Below, in pieces: positions 8,448 through 17,119 of a stretch of DNA of 64,000 nucleotides. The translations under genes were made by a program, and so were the position numbers. The notes beneath the pieces were generated by a model that saw nothing but the letters and a program-made list of their open reading frames with translations, was not told where the DNA came from and ran no database searches. The stretch covers positions 1-64,000 of the forward strand of contig NZ_JALDYF010000005.1 of NCBI RefSeq assembly GCF_032154225.1, written 5' to 3'. This DNA is from Psychrobacillus sp032154225. GTDB lineage: Bacteria > Bacillota > Bacilli > Bacillales_A > Planococcaceae. Positions within the stretch are counted from its first letter, which is position 1. Every line of letters starts with the position of its first letter.

Positions 8448-9653
8448 TTAAGGAGTGTAATCTACTCCTGGTGAATATTTATTTCCTGCGTTCCATAATA
8501 AATATTCCATTATACCCGCTTCATTTAATGCTTTAATTTGCGCTTCTACTTCTGCTTTTCCATACTTTTTATAATTGCCAGCTCCTAAATAAGAAGCTGT
8601 AAAGTCTTGAATCCAAGGGCGTGAAACAGGCGGTGATTCTAGCTCCGCTAATTTCGCATTTTCGACTTTTGCATATTCTTGTACTAGTCGATACGGTTCT
8701 AAATCCGGCTTCGCAATGCCAAAATAAGATGTCCAGTGACTAGGATAGATCATTGAAGAAATAACATCAACATTTTCCGAGATTTTCGAAAAGTTTTGCC
8801 CAATTCCTGGTGCTTCAGGTAATGTTGCCGAATAACCGAAAATATCCACTGACACTTGTGCACCATATGGTTTTAGTTGTTCTCTTGCATAGGCTACAAA
8901 ATCCGTTACAGCTTGCACGCGACGCTGTACAGTGTCCAATTCAGACGTTTCATACTCACCCATCGTATATCGAAGCGTGTCTTCTCTGTTTTCAAAACCT
9001 TCTGGGAAGCGCACATAATCGAATTGAATTTCTTTAAAGCCCATTTTTGCTGCTTCAATTGCAATTTCTACATTATAATCCCATACTTCTTTTAAAAATG
9101 GATTTACAAATGCTTCTCCACGTCTATTTTTCCATACATCATTTCCTTCGACAAATGACCATTCGGGCTTTCTCTCCGCAAGTTCTGTATCTTTAAAAAC
9201 AACAATTCGCGCAATCGGATAGATTTGCTTTTCTTCCATTATTTTTAGCATTGCATTTGGATCTTTTATGTACGGTTTTCCAATATTATACGCAGTCAGT
9301 GATGATTCTTCATTCGGAACATACGTTAAATTTCCAAAGTCGTCTTTAATATCAACAACCATTGCATTTAACTCTGTCGTTTCCATGAGTTCGACTAGAT
9401 TACTAAATCTAGCTCCACCTGCTGAATGTCCGGTAACATAAACACCCCTTACAGCATCTGGGTATTCAAAGTTAAGACCTGAATCGTATGTAAATAATTT
9501 AGATGAGGAAACCAGTTTTTCATCTATTGTTTGAAAACTGTATTCTTTTGGTGCAAATTGTTCCGAAAAAAGTGTTTCTTCTGCTGAAACAGTTGTTGGT
9601 AATAAAACCGCCACTGCTATACTCATGGATGCAAAGCATTTGAAAAATTTCAT
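8448..9653 (-). CDS. Secreted putative glycoside hydrolase (DUF4015, COG1306)
   Basis: This is a 401-residue protein with an N-terminal signal peptide (about 1-24, cleavage after VSAEE-type residues). It is followed by a TIM-barrel-like domain starting near RGVYVTGHSAG. Features typical of the COG1306/DUF4015 family include VVDIKDDFGN, IARIVVFKD, EIQFDYVRFPEG and SSMIYPSHW. The acidic residues in FDYVRFP and the Asp in VSVDIFG resemble glycoside hydrolase active sites, so an extracellular or wall polysaccharide substrate is inferred. The substrate is not known. The gene stands alone between spx and the opp operon and has its own terminator. Confidence 0.8.
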   Translation of the reverse strand: MKFFKCFASMSIAVAVLLPTTVSAEETLFSEQFAPKEYSFQTIDEKLVSSSKLFTYDSGLNFEYPDAVRGVYVTGHSAGGARFSNLVELMETTELNAMVVDIKDDFGNLTYVPNEESSLTAYNIGKPYIKDPNAMLKIMEEKQIYPIARIVVFKDTELAERKPEWSFVEGNDVWKNRRGEAFVNPFLKEVWDYNVEIAIEAAKMGFKEIQFDYVRFPEGFENREDTLRYTMGEYETSELDTVQRRVQAVTDFVAYAREQLKPYGAQVSVDIFGYSATLPEAPGIGQNFSKISENVDVISSMIYPSHWTSYFGIAKPDLEPYRLVQEYAKVENAKLAELESPPVSRPWIQDFTASYLGAGNYKKYGKAEVEAQIKALNEAGIMEYLLWNAGNKYSPGVDYTP

Positions 9654-9791
9654 TGTATTTACTCTTCCCTTCTACTTTATTCTTTCATTCTATCAATCGA
9701 ATCGTTTGAAAGATAGACTATTTTGACAAGAAGTTATCTAGCAATTGGATTTTCTGAGATACTACGGGATTTTAAAGCAAAAACATTCTAG

Positions 9792-10286
9792 CTACGCAGT
9801 TTCCGGCTCACTCCAGGCTTCACATTGGACTATACGATGAACGGAAAAGTTTAATTTGTTGTAAGTGGCTGCCAAAGATACAATTTTGACGGCTCTTTGT
9901 AGTTTTTTAGAAAGAGACACTTCTACATTTGGACATAAAGTGTAAAAGTAGATGACAAATTTACTTCATACGAAAATTGTCGGTCTATTTCTAACTAGAA
10001 GTGCTGATGAACTTTTTTTTTCCTCTTACATGAAAGAACTTAAGTAGAAAGAACGTAAATACACTCCCATAAGCAGTATGGATGTAGTGAAAAGCGGCGA
10101 CCCCAGTGGGAACAGCACGAGCTGAAAGCCCCGCAGGAGCGGCTTTTTGCGACGAGGAGATTGAAGCCGTGCCCCACGGAAAGCGTCCGCTTGTAACGAA
10201 ATCCACTCCATTAATCCCTACACTACCTTACTCTCTATATGTACCGTACACCCTGTGTTCATGGAACATTTTTATATACTTTCATC
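9792..10286. repeat. Interspersed hairpin repeat, copy B
   Basis: The copy begins CGCAGTTTCCGGCTCACTCC and contains CTATACGATGAACGG, but the right half of the large hairpin is deleted. The sequence jumps from TGTAAGTGGC into the CCAAAGATACAATTTTG segment. It then follows copy D closely through ACACTTCTACATTTGG, GTCGGTCTATTTC and the GC-rich segment (CCCCGCAGGAGC, GCGACGAGG, GCCGTGCCC) to the tail CCCTGTGTTCATGG. The preceding bases 9654-9791 hold only the upstream region of the DUF4015 gene. Confidence 0.8.
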
Positions 10287-10323
10287 AAAAAAACGATCAT
10301 TCTAATTAGAATGATCGTTTTTA
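10286..10323. terminator. Terminator of the opp operon (bidirectional)
   Basis: AAACGATCATTCTAATT pairs perfectly with its complement and has A and T tracts on both sides. It lies 20 bp after the oppF stop. Confidence 0.88.
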
Positions 10324-10343
10324 CTCTTTGACAGCTTAAGCAT

Positions 10344-11279
10344 TTACGCTCTAGATAAGGCTTTCATCGCTTCAAATTCTTTTGCAGAACAAAACACAAA
10401 ATGACCAGGATTCACTTCACGCATTGCTATTTCTTCCCCATCTTGATAATTATGAGAAGCTGGATCATATGACTTACGCACACGAGTACGCTCATAATTC
10501 GGATCTGGAAGTGGAATAGCAGATAACAATGACTGCGTATAAGGATGCATTGGATTTTTGTATAATTCATCGGCTGGAGCTAACTCCACTAACTTACCAA
10601 AATACATTACTCCAATACGATCAGAAATATATTTAACCATTGATAAATCATGTGCAATAAACAAATAAGTTAACCCTTTTTCTTCTTGTAGCTCCTTCAA
10701 CAAGTTAACAACCTGTGCTTGAATAGATACATCAAGAGCAGAGATAGGCTCATCTGCAATAATAAACTCAGGCTCCACTGCAAGAGCTCTTGCAATTCCT
10801 AAACGTTGACGCTGACCACCAGAAAATTCATGTGGATAACGATCTGCATGCTCGCGGTTCAAACCAACCGTCTCTAAAAGCTCTACAACACGCTCTTTAC
10901 GTTCTTTAGGAGTTTTCACTAAACCGTGAATATCTAATCCTTCTGCAATAATATCCAACACTTTCATACGTGGATTTAAAGAAGCGTATGGATCTTGGAA
11001 AATCATTTGCATTTTACGATTAAATATTTTTAAATCGCTTTTAGATTTTTTATCATGGACATTTACACCATCGTAAATTACTTCTCCGTCTGTAGCATTG
11101 TAAAGGCGGATAATCGAACGACCAGTCGTTGATTTTCCACAACCTGATTCTCCTACAAGACCAAGTGTCTCACCTTTATAAATATCAAAGCTAATATCGT
11201 CAACAGCACGAACTTCATTTGGTTTACCTTGATTGAAATATTGCTTTAAATTTTTAATTTCTAGTAATTTTTCAGCCAT
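10344..11279 (-). CDS. oppF: Oligopeptide ABC transporter ATP-binding protein OppF
   Basis: This 311-residue ATPase is one of the two nucleotide-binding subunits of an oligopeptide importer. Visible are Walker A GESGCGKST, the signature FSGGQRQRLGIARAL, Walker B FIIADEPISALD and the switch HDLS, followed by the C-terminal oligopeptide transporter extension (HPYTQSLLSAIPLPDP). Its ATG overlaps the oppD stop (TGATG), so translation is coupled. It is the last gene of oppABCDF. Peptide uptake serves nutrition and, in relatives, signalling by Phr-type peptides. Confidence 0.93.
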   Translation of the reverse strand: MAEKLLEIKNLKQYFNQGKPNEVRAVDDISFDIYKGETLGLVGESGCGKSTTGRSIIRLYNATDGEVIYDGVNVHDKKSKSDLKIFNRKMQMIFQDPYASLNPRMKVLDIIAEGLDIHGLVKTPKERKERVVELLETVGLNREHADRYPHEFSGGQRQRLGIARALAVEPEFIIADEPISALDVSIQAQVVNLLKELQEEKGLTYLFIAHDLSMVKYISDRIGVMYFGKLVELAPADELYKNPMHPYTQSLLSAIPLPDPNYERTRVRKSYDPASHNYQDGEEIAMREVNPGHFVFCSAKEFEAMKALSRA

Positions 11280-12343
11280 CAGTTAGTACCTCCTTCAGTT
11301 CCAGTGAAGTAACGACTTCCGGGAAACTTTTTCATACGTTCAATAATAGATAGTGGCGGCTCTACTTGTGGAGCATCTGGATGTAATAACCAAGTTGCTG
11401 CTGAGTGAGTATCACTTACTTGAAAGAATGGAGGATCTTCCTCTAAGTCTATTTGCATTGCATAATCACTACGAAGTGCAAATGCATCCCCTTTTGGAGG
11501 ATTCAATAAATCAGGTGGTGTACCTGGAATAGCATAAAGCTTCTCTTCTTCTACGTCCAATGATGGCATAGAGCTTAAAAGTCCCCATGTATATGGATGT
11601 TGTGGATTATAGAAAATTTCATCAACAGTACCGATTTCAACAATTTTCCCACCATACATAACAGCTACGCGGTCTGCAACATTTGCAACTACGCCTAAGT
11701 CATGCGTGATAAAAATAATGGATGTATCGATTTTCTTCTGAAGATCTTTCATTAGCTCCAAAATTTGCGCTTGAATCGTTACGTCTAGCGCTGTAGTTGG
11801 CTCATCCGCAATAAGAATTTGAGGATTACAAGCTAAAGCAATTGCAATAACGATACGTTGACGCTGTCCACCCGAAAATTGGTGTGGATATTGTTTTATA
11901 CGTAGTTCTGGCTTTGGCATACCAACTAAACGTAGTAAATCAATTGCCACTTTTCGTGCTTCTGTTTTATTCACTTTACGGTGCTTTAAGATTGGCTCCA
12001 TAATTTGGTTACCAATTGTCATCGTAGGATTTAATGATGTCATTGGATCTTGGAAAATCATCGAAATGTCTTTCCCACGAATTTTTTGCATTTCTCGATC
12101 CGATAGCTTCGTCAAATCTTTTCCGTTAAACAGAATATGACCATTTTTAAATTCTGAGCTATGTTCAGGTAATAAACGCATAATTGACTTTGTTGTAACA
12201 GACTTACCAGAACCAGACTCTCCTACAATTGCAAGAGTTTCCCCTTTGAGTAAATCAAAGTTAACGCCACGAATAGCTTTAACTTCACCCGCAAATGTAT
12301 GGAAGGAAAGCTCCAGGTCTTTAACTTCTAGAATTTTTTCCAT
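11279..12343 (-). CDS. oppD: Oligopeptide ABC transporter ATP-binding protein OppD
   Basis: This 354-residue ATPase partners OppF. Walker A is GESGSGKSVTT, the signature is FSGGQRQRIVIAIAL, Walker B is ILIADEPTTALD, and HDLGVVANVADRV follows. The C-terminal extension HPYTWGLLSSMPSLD, with a proline-rich tail (IPGTPPDLLNPP), is typical of OppD/DppD, though the Cys residues that often bind an Fe-S cluster in this tail are not evident. It has a strong AAAGGAGG site and lies 16 bp after oppC. Confidence 0.93.
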   Translation of the reverse strand: MEKILEVKDLELSFHTFAGEVKAIRGVNFDLLKGETLAIVGESGSGKSVTTKSIMRLLPEHSSEFKNGHILFNGKDLTKLSDREMQKIRGKDISMIFQDPMTSLNPTMTIGNQIMEPILKHRKVNKTEARKVAIDLLRLVGMPKPELRIKQYPHQFSGGQRQRIVIAIALACNPQILIADEPTTALDVTIQAQILELMKDLQKKIDTSIIFITHDLGVVANVADRVAVMYGGKIVEIGTVDEIFYNPQHPYTWGLLSSMPSLDVEEEKLYAIPGTPPDLLNPPKGDAFALRSDYAMQIDLEEDPPFFQVSDTHSAATWLLHPDAPQVEPPLSIIERMKKFPGSRYFTGTEGGTN

Positions 12344-12359
12344 TTCGGCTTTCCTCCTT

Positions 12360-13379
12360 TTAGTCTTTCATTTTTGGATCGAATGCATCACGTAAACCAT
12401 CACCAAGTAAGTTAAATGCAATCATCAATAAACTTAAAATAATAGATGGGAATAGTAAAATATGTGGTTGATATTGAACTAATTTGTACCCGTCATTAAT
12501 AAGTGTACCTAATGATGCTGCTGGTGGCTGTAAACCTAGCCCGATAAAGCTTAAGAACGCTTCAAAGAAAATAGCTCCAGGAATCGTAAACATTGTATTA
12601 ATAATAATAATCCCTAAAATATTAGGTAAAATATGTTTTGTAATAATACGAGGATTGCTTGCCCCTAATGTTCTAGAAGCTAAAACAAACTCTTGGTTTT
12701 TATAACGCAACACTTGTCCACGAACGATACGAGACATACCAATCCATCCGGTAATCGTTATGGCAATGATGATTGCTGTTACACCTGGCTCCATAAACAG
12801 GATCATAAGAATTACGATAACTAAAGTTGGAATACCGTACAGTATTTCAACAACACGTTGCATCATATCATCTACACGACCACCGTAGAAAGCCGAAACA
12901 CCACCGTAAGCAACTCCGATAATCATATCAATTAAAGCTGCCATAAATGCGATAAACAAGGAAATTTGAGTACCTTCCCAAACACGTGAGAACATATCTC
13001 GTCCTAATCCATCCGTACCAAACCAATAATAAGTATCTACTTTTTTCATTTCATATAAATCTACTTCTTTACCAGCCATCGTACCAACACCATCTAAAAA
13101 TCCTAGTTTTTCAAAGCCTGGCACTTTCGGCGGTAAGTTAGCATGCGTAATTGTTTGTGTTTCTGCATCATGCGGACTGATCATCGGTCCAACAAAAGCC
13201 ATTATTAGTATAAAAACTAATATAAATATACTAACGATGGCAGCTTTATTTTTACGAATACGAAGCCATGCATCTTGCCAGAAGCTTAAGCTCGGCTTTG
13301 CAATTCGTTCCGAGTGGCTGCTATCAATCGTAATTCTTTCAAAAGACTCAGCAGGTAGTTTTTTTAATTCACTACTCAT
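12360..13379 (-). CDS. oppC: Oligopeptide ABC transporter permease OppC
   Basis: This 339-residue inner-membrane permease has a hydrophilic N-terminus, a first membrane segment near 50-70 and a large loop. Five more segments follow, with the EAA-type loop (ASRTLGASNPRIITKHILPN) that contacts the ATPases. FGTDGLGRDMFSRV is characteristic of the OppC/DppC family. The ATG overlaps the oppB stop as TAATG. Confidence 0.92.
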   Translation of the reverse strand: MSSELKKLPAESFERITIDSSHSERIAKPSLSFWQDAWLRIRKNKAAIVSIFILVFILIMAFVGPMISPHDAETQTITHANLPPKVPGFEKLGFLDGVGTMAGKEVDLYEMKKVDTYYWFGTDGLGRDMFSRVWEGTQISLFIAFMAALIDMIIGVAYGGVSAFYGGRVDDMMQRVVEILYGIPTLVIVILMILFMEPGVTAIIIAITITGWIGMSRIVRGQVLRYKNQEFVLASRTLGASNPRIITKHILPNILGIIIINTMFTIPGAIFFEAFLSFIGLGLQPPAASLGTLINDGYKLVQYQPHILLFPSIILSLLMIAFNLLGDGLRDAFDPKMKD

Positions 13380-14311
13380 TAATCATTACCTCCTGATAAA
13401 CGAATACGTGGATCGATAATTCCGTATAAAATATCCACGATAAAAATAACAAATACTAAGAATACAGAGAAGAACAATGTTGTTCCCATTATGATTGAGA
13501 AGTCATTAGACATAATCGATTTAACAAACTGCTCTCCTATTCCAGGTATTGCAAAAATTTGTTCAATTACAAGTGATCCAGTCAATAGACCAGCTGCTAA
13601 TGGACCTAAAACAGTAACAAGAGGAATTAAAGCATTTCGGAACGCATGTTTAAATGCAACTTCGAAGCCACTTGCACCTTTAGATTTTGCTAATGTAATA
13701 TAATCTGAGCTTAATACTTCTATCATTTCAGTACGTATAAAACGTGCAGAAGTAGCAAGTGGTCCCATCGCTAAAGCTATTGATGGTAACACACTGGACA
13801 TCCAGCCGTCTTTCCACAAAGCAACTGGGAATATTTGCCACTTAACACCTAACCAATATTGAAGGAACGTAGCAAAAACGAAAGATGGAATAGAAATTCC
13901 TAAGACGGCAATAAATGTACTACCATAATCCCAAATAGAGTTTTGCCTTAATGCAGCAATCATCCCTAATGCTATCCCTATGGCTACACCAAGTATTAAT
14001 CCTTGTGTACCAAGTATGACAGATGGACCAAGTCGACTAACAATTAAGTCTGTTACACTCGCATTCTTAAATTGGAATGAGTTACCCAAATCACCTTTAG
14101 CAAGATTCAACATATATTTACCGTATTGAACCGCTATCGGCTGATCTAATCCATATTTCGCTTCTACTATCGCAAGTTGCGTAGCGTTTAGTTTTGGAGC
14201 AGAGCTAATCGGGGATCCTGGAAGCGCCTTCATTAGGAAAAATGTAGCCGTCGCAATCAGGAATAAAGTTATAAACATATAAATAACGCGCTTTACAATA
14301 TATTTTGCCAT
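13379..14311 (-). CDS. oppB: Oligopeptide ABC transporter permease OppB
   Basis: This 310-residue permease has six predicted membrane segments. The N-terminus MAKYIVKRVIYMFITLFLI is typical of the OppB/DppB family, and the EAA loop (LAKSKGASGFEVAFKHAFRN) and the C-terminal YGIIDPRIRL are present. A ribosome site AGGAGG precedes the ATG. It is separated from oppA by a strong hairpin, so it should be made in smaller amounts than the binding protein. Confidence 0.92.
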   Translation of the reverse strand: MAKYIVKRVIYMFITLFLIATATFFLMKALPGSPISSAPKLNATQLAIVEAKYGLDQPIAVQYGKYMLNLAKGDLGNSFQFKNASVTDLIVSRLGPSVILGTQGLILGVAIGIALGMIAALRQNSIWDYGSTFIAVLGISIPSFVFATFLQYWLGVKWQIFPVALWKDGWMSSVLPSIALAMGPLATSARFIRTEMIEVLSSDYITLAKSKGASGFEVAFKHAFRNALIPLVTVLGPLAAGLLTGSLVIEQIFAIPGIGEQFVKSIMSNDFSIIMGTTLFFSVFLVFVIFIVDILYGIIDPRIRLSGGND

Positions 14312-14433
14312 CTTTGCACCTCCTGCATAAAATATTTACTAAACTTTTTCTCTACTATCTATATAAACAGATAAACCATGTTGTTGTCAAAATCAATTAA
14401 AATAATAAAATATTTTGTGAATTCTGATTCATT

Positions 14434-14476
14434 CAAAAAGAGAGTATATGGCCCAAAAGGATACCATATACTCTCT
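14434..14476 (-). terminator. Intercistronic terminator between oppA and oppB
   Basis: A 13-bp perfect stem (14439-14451 with 14464-14476) is followed by Ts on the - strand. Partial read-through would give more OppA than OppBCDF. Confidence 0.82.
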
Positions 14477-14511
14477 AACTATGAGATTTTCAATCTTAAA
14501 GAGTTTGTAAA

Positions 14512-16218
14512 TTATTTACCTTCGATATAAGCCCACTTGTAACTGTAGTCTCCACCGAATGGGTGGTTAACAACACCTTTAACATATGGTTTTTGAAGGA
14601 ATAATAAACCACGTTGATAAATTGGTGCGATACCGAAATCTTTATCTACGATAAGTTTTTCAGCATCAGCAAGTGCTTGCCAACGAGCTTTTGTATCAAG
14701 TGCTAATTCGTTGTTAGCAGAGTTTACTAACTTGTCATATTCAACACTTGAATAAGACATTTGGTTATTTCCGCCACCTGTTAAGAATAGGTTTGAGAAT
14801 GTGTAAGGATCTTGGAAGTCAGGACCCCATCCAGCAATTTGAATATCATAATCTTGAGCTGTATCTAGGTCAAGACGTACTGAGAATGGTACTTCTTTAA
14901 GTGTAATTTTTAAACCTTTTAAGTTAGATTCAAGTTGAGATTTTAGGTACTCATCCATTTTTTTAGAAAGATCAGAGTCTCCTCCAAGAATTTCTAAAGT
15001 AAGTTCAGTAACACCTAGCTCAGCTAAACCTTTGTCCCATGCAGCTTTAGCTTCATCTGCGTTGAACATAGCCATATCGCCATTTACATCGCGGAAATCA
15101 TTTCCATCTGCATCAAATGTGAAATCTTTAGGAATCATGTAGTAAGCAGGAACTGATCCGTTAGCTAATACTACATCAGCTAAATCTTGTTTGTTAAATG
15201 ATTTTGCAATCGCTTCACGAATGTTTACGTTTGCTAATGGAGATTTTGCTCCAAGACGTTCTTGGTTAAATTTCATCCAGAATACAGAAGTATCTGTTTC
15301 TTTTAATAATTCTGGGTCAGCTGCATATTGCATTGCATATTCACCAGTAAGACCTGTACGATCTTTTTCACCATTTGTATAAAGGTTAACTGCAGTTGCA
15401 GTTTCTTTTACTACATCGTAGTTAATTTGAGTAAGTTTTACAGTGTCTTTATCCCAGTACTGGTCATTTTTAACTAGTTGCCAAGATAAGCCTGTTCCGT
15501 CCCATCCAGTAAGTGAGAATGGACCGTTGTATAATACTGCTTCAGAATTTTTCGCATAGTTTTCACCTTGCGCTGTAACGAATTCTTCTTTTAGTGGTAA
15601 AAATGTTCCGAATGACATTAGTGATAAGAAATATGGAACCGGTTTTTCAAGAGTTACTTCAAGAGTTTTGTCATCAATTGCTACTACGCCAAGCTCAGTG
15701 TACTCCATAGTACCAGCAGCGATTTCAGCAGCATTTTTGATAACGCCTTCCATCATGTATGGACCGTATTCAGATGCCATATCTGGGTTCATAGCACGTT
15801 TCCAAGCAAATACAAAGTCGTTTGCAGTTACTGGAGTACCATCAGACCAGTTAGCGTCACGTAATTTGAAAGTGTAAACTAAACCATCTTCAGAAATTGT
15901 TGGTTCACCATCAGAAATTGCTGGTTCAGCAACGTTATCTTGATTTAAACGGTATAAACCTTCGTTTACATTGTTTAAAAGATCAAATCCAACTGAATCT
16001 GTAACAAGTGAAGAATCCATTGTTGGAATCTCAGCACCCATGATAAGGTTTAGAACTTGTTCTTCTTCAACCGCTGGTGTTTCAGTTGTTGTTTCTTCTT
16101 CTTTTTCTTTCTCTGGTTCTGTAGTTGTAGTTTCTTCTTTACCGCCACATGCAGCTAAGAATACACCAAGAACTAACAGAAGGCTTAATAGCCAAACTAA
16201 CTTGCTTTTCTTCAACAA
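14512..16218 (-). CDS. oppA: Oligopeptide-binding lipoprotein OppA
   Basis: This 568-residue extracellular solute-binding lipoprotein (SBP family 5) has a signal peptide with lipobox LAAC; Cys24 is the lipid-anchored residue. A low-complexity Glu/Thr linker (about 27-52) follows, and then the binding domain with LRDANWSDGTPVTANDFVFA, the typical family 5 signature. It is the first gene of oppABCDF, with a good AAGGAGG site. Its upstream region carries a promoter and a CodY-like box. It captures peptides for OppBCDF. Confidence 0.93.
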   Translation of the reverse strand: MLKKSKLVWLLSLLLVLGVFLAACGGKEETTTTEPEKEKEEETTTETPAVEEEQVLNLIMGAEIPTMDSSLVTDSVGFDLLNNVNEGLYRLNQDNVAEPAISDGEPTISEDGLVYTFKLRDANWSDGTPVTANDFVFAWKRAMNPDMASEYGPYMMEGVIKNAAEIAAGTMEYTELGVVAIDDKTLEVTLEKPVPYFLSLMSFGTFLPLKEEFVTAQGENYAKNSEAVLYNGPFSLTGWDGTGLSWQLVKNDQYWDKDTVKLTQINYDVVKETATAVNLYTNGEKDRTGLTGEYAMQYAADPELLKETDTSVFWMKFNQERLGAKSPLANVNIREAIAKSFNKQDLADVVLANGSVPAYYMIPKDFTFDADGNDFRDVNGDMAMFNADEAKAAWDKGLAELGVTELTLEILGGDSDLSKKMDEYLKSQLESNLKGLKITLKEVPFSVRLDLDTAQDYDIQIAGWGPDFQDPYTFSNLFLTGGGNNQMSYSSVEYDKLVNSANNELALDTKARWQALADAEKLIVDKDFGIAPIYQRGLLFLQKPYVKGVVNHPFGGDYSYKWAYIEGK

Positions 16219-16231
16219 AATAACCTCCTTA

Positions 16232-16246
16232 AATATTCAGAAAAAT
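16232..16246 (-). promoter_or_regulatory. Candidate CodY box in the oppA leader
   Basis: The bases match the CodY consensus AATTTTCWGAAAATT at 13 of 15 positions. The box lies just upstream of the oppA ribosome site and downstream of the predicted promoter. This placement is compatible with repression in rich medium, which is common for opp operons. Confidence 0.55.
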
Positions 16247-16260
16247 TCATTACAATATTC

Positions 16261-16288
16261 ATTATACATTTTACGATTGACTTGTACA
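16261..16288 (-). promoter_or_regulatory. Putative sigma-A promoter of oppA
   Basis: A perfect -10 TATAAT (16266-16261) has TGTACA 16 bp upstream (16288-16283). A perfect 14-bp palindrome TTACAATATTGTAA lies further upstream at 16307-16320 and could be an operator. Confidence 0.5.
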
Positions 16289-16451
16289 GTTAATTTATTT
16301 TTTTTTTTACAATATTGTAACAAAATCATTACATTGTCCTAATAATTGGAGAGGATTGGTAAAGTTTTTGCATTTTTCTTACATTGCTTCAAGTAGTATT
16401 TTTGATTTTTTCGAGTAAATCTTCTATAATCTTTTCAGATAGAGGTGAAAT

Positions 16452-16796
16452 ATGAAGAAAAAATTGATCTACTTTTTTGGTTTACAACTATTAATAGTAG
16501 TACTTTCGTTTGTAATTTATGGTAATCTACAACTTATTTCTTATGCCAACATGTCTTTTTATGTCGGTGGAACAATTACATTTTTTGGCTTAATGTCCTA
16601 TGTTATTTCAAGTGGATTCTTTGATTTTTTTACACTAAGTATGCGAAAAGTTTTTACCCCAAAGCATATGAAAGATGAAGCAAAAAGTATGCGTGTGCCA
16701 TCCGCAGTGTTTTCTTTTTCCTTTAAGCCGGTTATCGCTTTAGGATTATCTAGTTTACTCTGTATGTGTATCGCATTACTCGTTTATTATAGTTAA
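16452..16796 (+). CDS. Small membrane protein, probably DUF3899
   Basis: This 114-residue protein has three or four membrane segments (about 5-25, 32-55 and 88-112) and a short charged loop near 62-80 (SMRKVFTPKHMKDEAKS). The pattern fits the DUF3899 family of Bacillales; the assignment is from memory of the family. It diverges from oppA and precedes the trpS T-box. A GAGGTG ribosome site supports the start. The function is unknown. Confidence 0.75.
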   Translation: MKKKLIYFFGLQLLIVVLSFVIYGNLQLISYANMSFYVGGTITFFGLMSYVISSGFFDFFTLSMRKVFTPKHMKDEAKSMRVPSAVFSFSFKPVIALGLSSLLCMCIALLVYYS

Positions 16797-16804
16797 GTTT
16801 TACC

Positions 16805-16834
16805 TTGATTTTTGAGTTTCTTCTATATTATAAT
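16805..16834 (+). promoter_or_regulatory. Promoter of trpS
   Basis: TTGATT and TATAAT are 18 bp apart, directly upstream of the T-box leader. Confidence 0.65.
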
Positions 16835-16840
16835 ACTCGA

Positions 16841-17119
16841 AACAGAATAGTTAAGCTTTGACGAAGAAAAGTACATTTGAATTCGTATGACAAGAGAGTC
16901 TGTGGTCGCTGCAAACAGAACATACATCAAATGGAATGGGCTTCCGAGCAGTATATGTGAATGTGAATTTACATTAGCATATACCGTTTCCTTCACGTTA
17001 CGAAGTTCAAGTGGCTATTTTTTTAGCAAGCTGGGTGGTACCACGGATTATACATCATTCGTCCCTTTTTTTAGGGGATGTATGATGTTTTTTTTATACC
17101 CATTTTAGGAGGAGAAACT
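16841..17119 (+). promoter_or_regulatory. T-box leader of trpS (tRNA-Trp sensing)
   Basis: The conserved T-box TGGGTGGTACCACGG is at 17032-17046. Stem I shows the AGAGAGT motif and the GTGGTCGCTGCAAACAG apical segment. The likely specifier codon is TGG (Trp) at 16932-16934, followed by the expected A. A terminator hairpin with a T run ends at about 17095. Uncharged tRNA-Trp should bind the specifier and the TGGT bulge, stabilise the antiterminator and allow trpS expression. Confidence 0.92.

Noticed and set aside
9991..10309. Several overlapping open frames in repeat B on both strands
   Set aside because: They arise from the GC-rich repeat segment, are not conserved in copies D and E, and lack ribosome sites.
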